From contig DDLV01000062.1 of NCBI GenBank assembly GCA_002340325.1, positions 1-45,776 of the forward strand: a DNA stretch of 45,776 bases, in the 5' to 3' direction. The stretch is from Glaciecola sp. UBA2563. Lineage in GTDB: Bacteria > Pseudomonadota > Gammaproteobacteria > Enterobacterales > Alteromonadaceae. A program made the translations under genes and the position numbers. Positions 43,216-45,776 of the stretch are shown here, in pieces. The notes beneath the pieces were generated by a model. That model saw only the letters and a program-made list of their open reading frames with translations. It did no database searches and was not told the origin of the DNA. Each line of letters opens with the position of its first letter. Within the stretch, counting starts at the first letter, position 1.

Positions 43216-43867
43216 CAAATCTATTCCTACCACGATCTCGCTGATAAATTTCTTCGACGGTTGCGTATTTTGTGGGTGAAATATCAGGTTCACTCAACAT
43301 AAGCTGCAATTCACATATACCTCGAATTTTCCTATCAACTTCATTACTCATCCGATGGGCGACAGCAAAGAAAATAGCCGCTGCCACGGGAAGCGGCAGT
43401 AATTGGACGAGCACTATTGTGCTAGCTGTCATAGGCGCTAATCCAGTGACATGATGCGTACCTAAACCAATCATAAACAATATTGAGACGGAATATAAAA
43501 GCACTAGAATGGAAAGAAAGGTAATGACATTTAATATTTGCTGTAGCACGCGGATCTGACCTCGCGTATCCTGAGCAAGGGCAAATACTCTATCCAACAC
43601 ATAATTGTTGTATTTTGTCCAAATTGGATTTTCAATCGTACGATATGCCAGAAGTATCTGGCTAATTTGGGCGTTATTTTCGTTTGGAGTACTGGCGATG
43701 GAGAGCTCTTTCTGAAATCGTTCTAACGCTTTGGCTTTATTCGAAATCTGTCTTAAACGTGCCGGTAATTCTTTTTCATGTATACGATCCAAAAACGCGA
43801 GCGCAATATGCAACGCAAAACCAATTTCAAAAAGGCTGGAGAACTGTGCTAAATCGATAGCTTGCAT
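43202..43867 (-). CDS. Unknown membrane protein, first gene of a pair
   Basis: A 221-residue protein. An N-terminal amphipathic region is followed by a long coiled-coil-prone stretch (about 28-110), then two close membrane helices (about 112-135 and 148-170) and a charged C-terminal tail (DRGRNRFDEHH). No family recognised. With the following gene, overlapping by 14 bases, it makes a two-component membrane unit; both proteins pair two or three helices with a sizeable cytoplasmic part. Confidence 0.68.
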   Translation of the reverse strand: MQAIDLAQFSSLFEIGFALHIALAFLDRIHEKELPARLRQISNKAKALERFQKELSIASTPNENNAQISQILLAYRTIENPIWTKYNNYVLDRVFALAQDTRGQIRVLQQILNVITFLSILVLLYSVSILFMIGLGTHHVTGLAPMTASTIVLVQLLPLPVAAAIFFAVAHRMSNEVDRKIRGICELQLMLSEPDISPTKYATVEEIYQRDRGRNRFDEHH

Positions 43868-43907
43868 ATTGGCTCAAACTATACGTTAAGAAGAACGCAT
43901 ATCATTG

Positions 43908-45386
43908 TTATTTTCCACGAAAATCCACATCCAGCTCAGCCATTAAATAGGTCCAAAGCGCCCAGGCCGCTTGATTCTGCGCAAGTTCTGACGACACGAC
44001 TTTGTCTAGTGTGTCGTTAGGCGTGTGGTGAAATTCGAACATTTTCATGCCTTGTTGCTCCAATCTCGCTACTGGCATGCCTTTCTCCTTTAATGGGAAG
44101 ATATCGGGGCCGCCACTGCTCTCGTTATTACCATGTAGTATTCCTAAGGGTGCCAGCTCGCGCGCGACAGCAGCCATCGCTGGTAATGCAGATTCAGCGA
44201 CATTTGTACGATAGCGCCAAACTGGCGCAGCACCGAGGTCACTCTCTGAACCGATAACATGATTGGCTAGAGTGCCATCCTTTTCTCTTGCTGCCGCATA
44301 TGCACGCGCACCAATCAAACCAACTTCTTCCGCGCCCCATAAAATGACACGAATGGTACGTCTAGGCGCTTCAGGCAAATCGAGGATTTGTTTAGCTGCA
44401 GCAACTGTGATCCCAATACCAGACGCATCATCTAATGCGCCAGTGCTGTTATCCCATGTATCCAAATGTCCACCAATGACGACGATTTCTTCAGGTGCCT
44501 CGCTTCCAACAATCTCACCAATCACATTCCCACTTGTTACCTCACCACGATATCCAGCGTAGGTTTGCATTTTCACTTTCATTGTTTCACCCATCGCATT
44601 AATTCGCTCAAGCTGATCAGCGTCTGGTGCCGACAATGCCATTGCTGGAATTTTTGGACTGCGATCTTCCGGTATGCGCATCACACCAGCATGGGGGAAT
44701 CGATTATTGCTTGTGCCCACAGAGCGAATTAAAACCCCAACAGCACCGCGATCCTCGGCGAGCCGCCACGCATTCAATCTTTTGCGATTAGCAGGGCTAT
44801 ACCCTTCGGCGGTCTGCGCAGCAATCATGCGATCATTGACGTATACAATTTTTCCCGATAACGAATCCTCTGATGCATCAAAGGATTCAAGCGCATCAAA
44901 ATTGCTGAAAAACACGACTTCAGCCTCTATACCACCTTCCGGCGTTGCTGCCGAACCACCAAGAGATAACGCCACTAAAGGCTGCGGGAAAGGCGACGAA
45001 ATTTCAACGACCTCGTCACCCGGATTTCCTCTGGTCCACAAATTTAACGGAAATTCTTCAATGCGCACATTGGCAAAGCCCAATTCAGTAAGTAATTCAA
45101 CACCCCACTCCTGCGCACGCTTATCTTGCTCTGTTCCCGCAAAACGCGGACCAACTTCAGTGGTTAAGCCTTTCACTATACTATATGCATGACTACTCTT
45201 TAACCCTTCATCTCGCAGTTCACGGGCTGTCTCCAGCGCATCCGACGGAATTTCAAACATAGGTTCTTCAGCATTGCTGTAAAATGCAAAAACAAGGAGC
45301 AGTAAGCCAAAAGACAACGAGAAAAAAGGCTTATGTTTAAGGGTAAAACTGCTCTTCAGTAATGTTAACTGGGTTGGAATTTTCAT
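43908..45386 (-). CDS. M28-family zinc aminopeptidase/carboxypeptidase, exported
   Basis: A 492-residue peptidase with an N-terminal signal/anchor (hydrophobic stretch about 22-38, then NAEE). A protease-associated domain (about 135-270) is inserted before the catalytic domain. Zinc ligands are readable: GGHLDTWDNSTGALDDASG (His, Asp), WGAEEVGLIGARAY (Glu-Glu), SESDLGAAP (Asp), and the late His in EFHHTPNDTLDKV. All present, so it should be active on small peptides in the periplasm or outside. Single gene, just downstream of an otherwise empty stretch at the window's right end. Confidence 0.93.
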   Translation of the reverse strand: MKIPTQLTLLKSSFTLKHKPFFSLSFGLLLLVFAFYSNAEEPMFEIPSDALETARELRDEGLKSSHAYSIVKGLTTEVGPRFAGTEQDKRAQEWGVELLTELGFANVRIEEFPLNLWTRGNPGDEVVEISSPFPQPLVALSLGGSAATPEGGIEAEVVFFSNFDALESFDASEDSLSGKIVYVNDRMIAAQTAEGYSPANRKRLNAWRLAEDRGAVGVLIRSVGTSNNRFPHAGVMRIPEDRSPKIPAMALSAPDADQLERINAMGETMKVKMQTYAGYRGEVTSGNVIGEIVGSEAPEEIVVIGGHLDTWDNSTGALDDASGIGITVAAAKQILDLPEAPRRTIRVILWGAEEVGLIGARAYAAAREKDGTLANHVIGSESDLGAAPVWRYRTNVAESALPAMAAVARELAPLGILHGNNESSGGPDIFPLKEKGMPVARLEQQGMKMFEFHHTPNDTLDKVVSSELAQNQAAWALWTYLMAELDVDFRGK

Positions 45387-45750
45387 TATTATTTTCTCCA
45401 GGTGAGACCTTCGATTCGCTGCGCATTAATCAAGATAAGAAACGCAAAAGTTGTCCATCAATGTCAGCTTTTTTGATTGAGTTTTCAGTGTATACCAATC
45501 ATTTATTTACTACAAAGTTGCGGCTATGGACTAATTGACTTGCCAAATGGTACGAGCTCGAAATGATAACTCTTGTTACAAAATAGCACTGCGCGGAACA
45601 TTGAAATGGAATTTCGATGATGTTAGCGTTCGTAATGCAAAGTACCAACAACAGAATGTTCTGGTAATAAAACAAAAAGCTATGTTCCTGTTAACCATTG
45701 TTTGGGTAGAAAGCTTTCAGTCAATTGGGGAGAAAAGGGAATTTTAAAGT
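45387..45750. other. Intergenic stretch at the right edge
   Basis: About 360 bases without a supported gene. A 70-codon frame at 45535-45747 has no recognised motif or ribosome site. The M28 promoter should lie near 45390-45480. Confidence 0.45.
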
Positions 45751-45776
45751 CGCTGTGAACCCATCCATGGGCGCTC
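45751..45776. repeat. Dispersed hairpin-type repeat, right window edge
   Basis: CGCTGTGAACCCATCCATGG followed by GCGCTC. ACCCATCCATGGGCGCTC matches the left-edge block 1-19 except for one inserted and one changed base, and CCCAT/ATGGG can pair. The copy is cut by the window edge. Confidence 0.55.

Noticed and set aside
44674..45192. 172-residue plus-strand frame opposite the M28 peptidase
   Set aside because: Antisense shadow of a peptidase with all zinc ligands.
45535..45747. 70-residue frame at the right edge
   Set aside because: No ribosome site or motif and it runs up to the dispersed repeat.

Overview
The window reads as chromosomal DNA of a marine, aerobic, heterotrophic gammaproteobacterium, most likely an Alteromonadales/Alteromonadaceae relative. 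This is inferred from a Fur-box-controlled TonB receptor, DUF3718 and DUF3034 genes, two GGDEF/EAL proteins, several secreted peptidases and moderately AT-rich DNA. I cannot name a species. I see no rRNA, tRNA, CRISPR array or intact insertion sequence.

Layout. 155-1765: an ECF sigma factor fused to a large membrane domain. 1958-4592: a Fur-controlled TonB-dependent receptor with a periplasmic thioredoxin-like partner. 4797-5185: a decayed HAD hydrolase. 5205-7677: a membrane GGDEF-EAL protein split in two by a perfect 25-bp tandem duplication. 8239-9156: glutaminase. 9186-13479: a tightly overlapping operon of cupredoxin, cache/HAMP/degenerate GGDEF/EAL protein, DUF3034 outer-membrane-like protein and a truncated-haemoglobin lipoprotein. 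13824-14360: TlpA-like thioredoxin. 14633-16503: CIA30-family protein plus membrane acyltransferase. 16535-17002: secreted NTF2-like protein behind an apparent sigma-54 promoter with tandem palindromic upstream sites. 17244-21454: chemoreceptor, DUF3718, RarA. 21663-27935: glycosyltransferase, gamma-glutamyltransferase, M3 peptidase lipoprotein. 28211-29524: small tyrosine recombinase plus HigBA-type toxin-antitoxin pair, bracketed by similar 19-bp repeats. 29770-31119: BAAT-like hydrolase. 31915-36798: a LysR-centred electrophile/aromatic group (CMD protein; LysR; DoxX, DODA dioxygenase, glutathionyl-hydroquinone reductase, SDR). 37144-41333: DUF1501/DUF1800 secreted pair. 41746-42600: secreted HEFGHH peptidase. 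42640-43867: a pair of unknown membrane proteins. 43908-45386: M28 peptidase. Both window ends carry copies of the same short dispersed repeat.

How parts may work together. A 30-bp promoter-like block upstream of the membrane-fused sigma factor recurs (25 of 30 positions identical, same spacing) upstream of the CIA30/acyltransferase operon 13 kb away, which suggests an autoregulated sigma factor with a second target in this window. The cupredoxin/c-di-GMP/haemoglobin operon looks like an envelope redox- or gas-sensing unit feeding c-di-GMP breakdown. The 25-bp duplication, which is reversible in principle, would switch the other c-di-GMP enzyme between one 815-residue protein and two overlapping pieces. 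All functional calls come from reading motifs in the translated sequence; no database search was possible.
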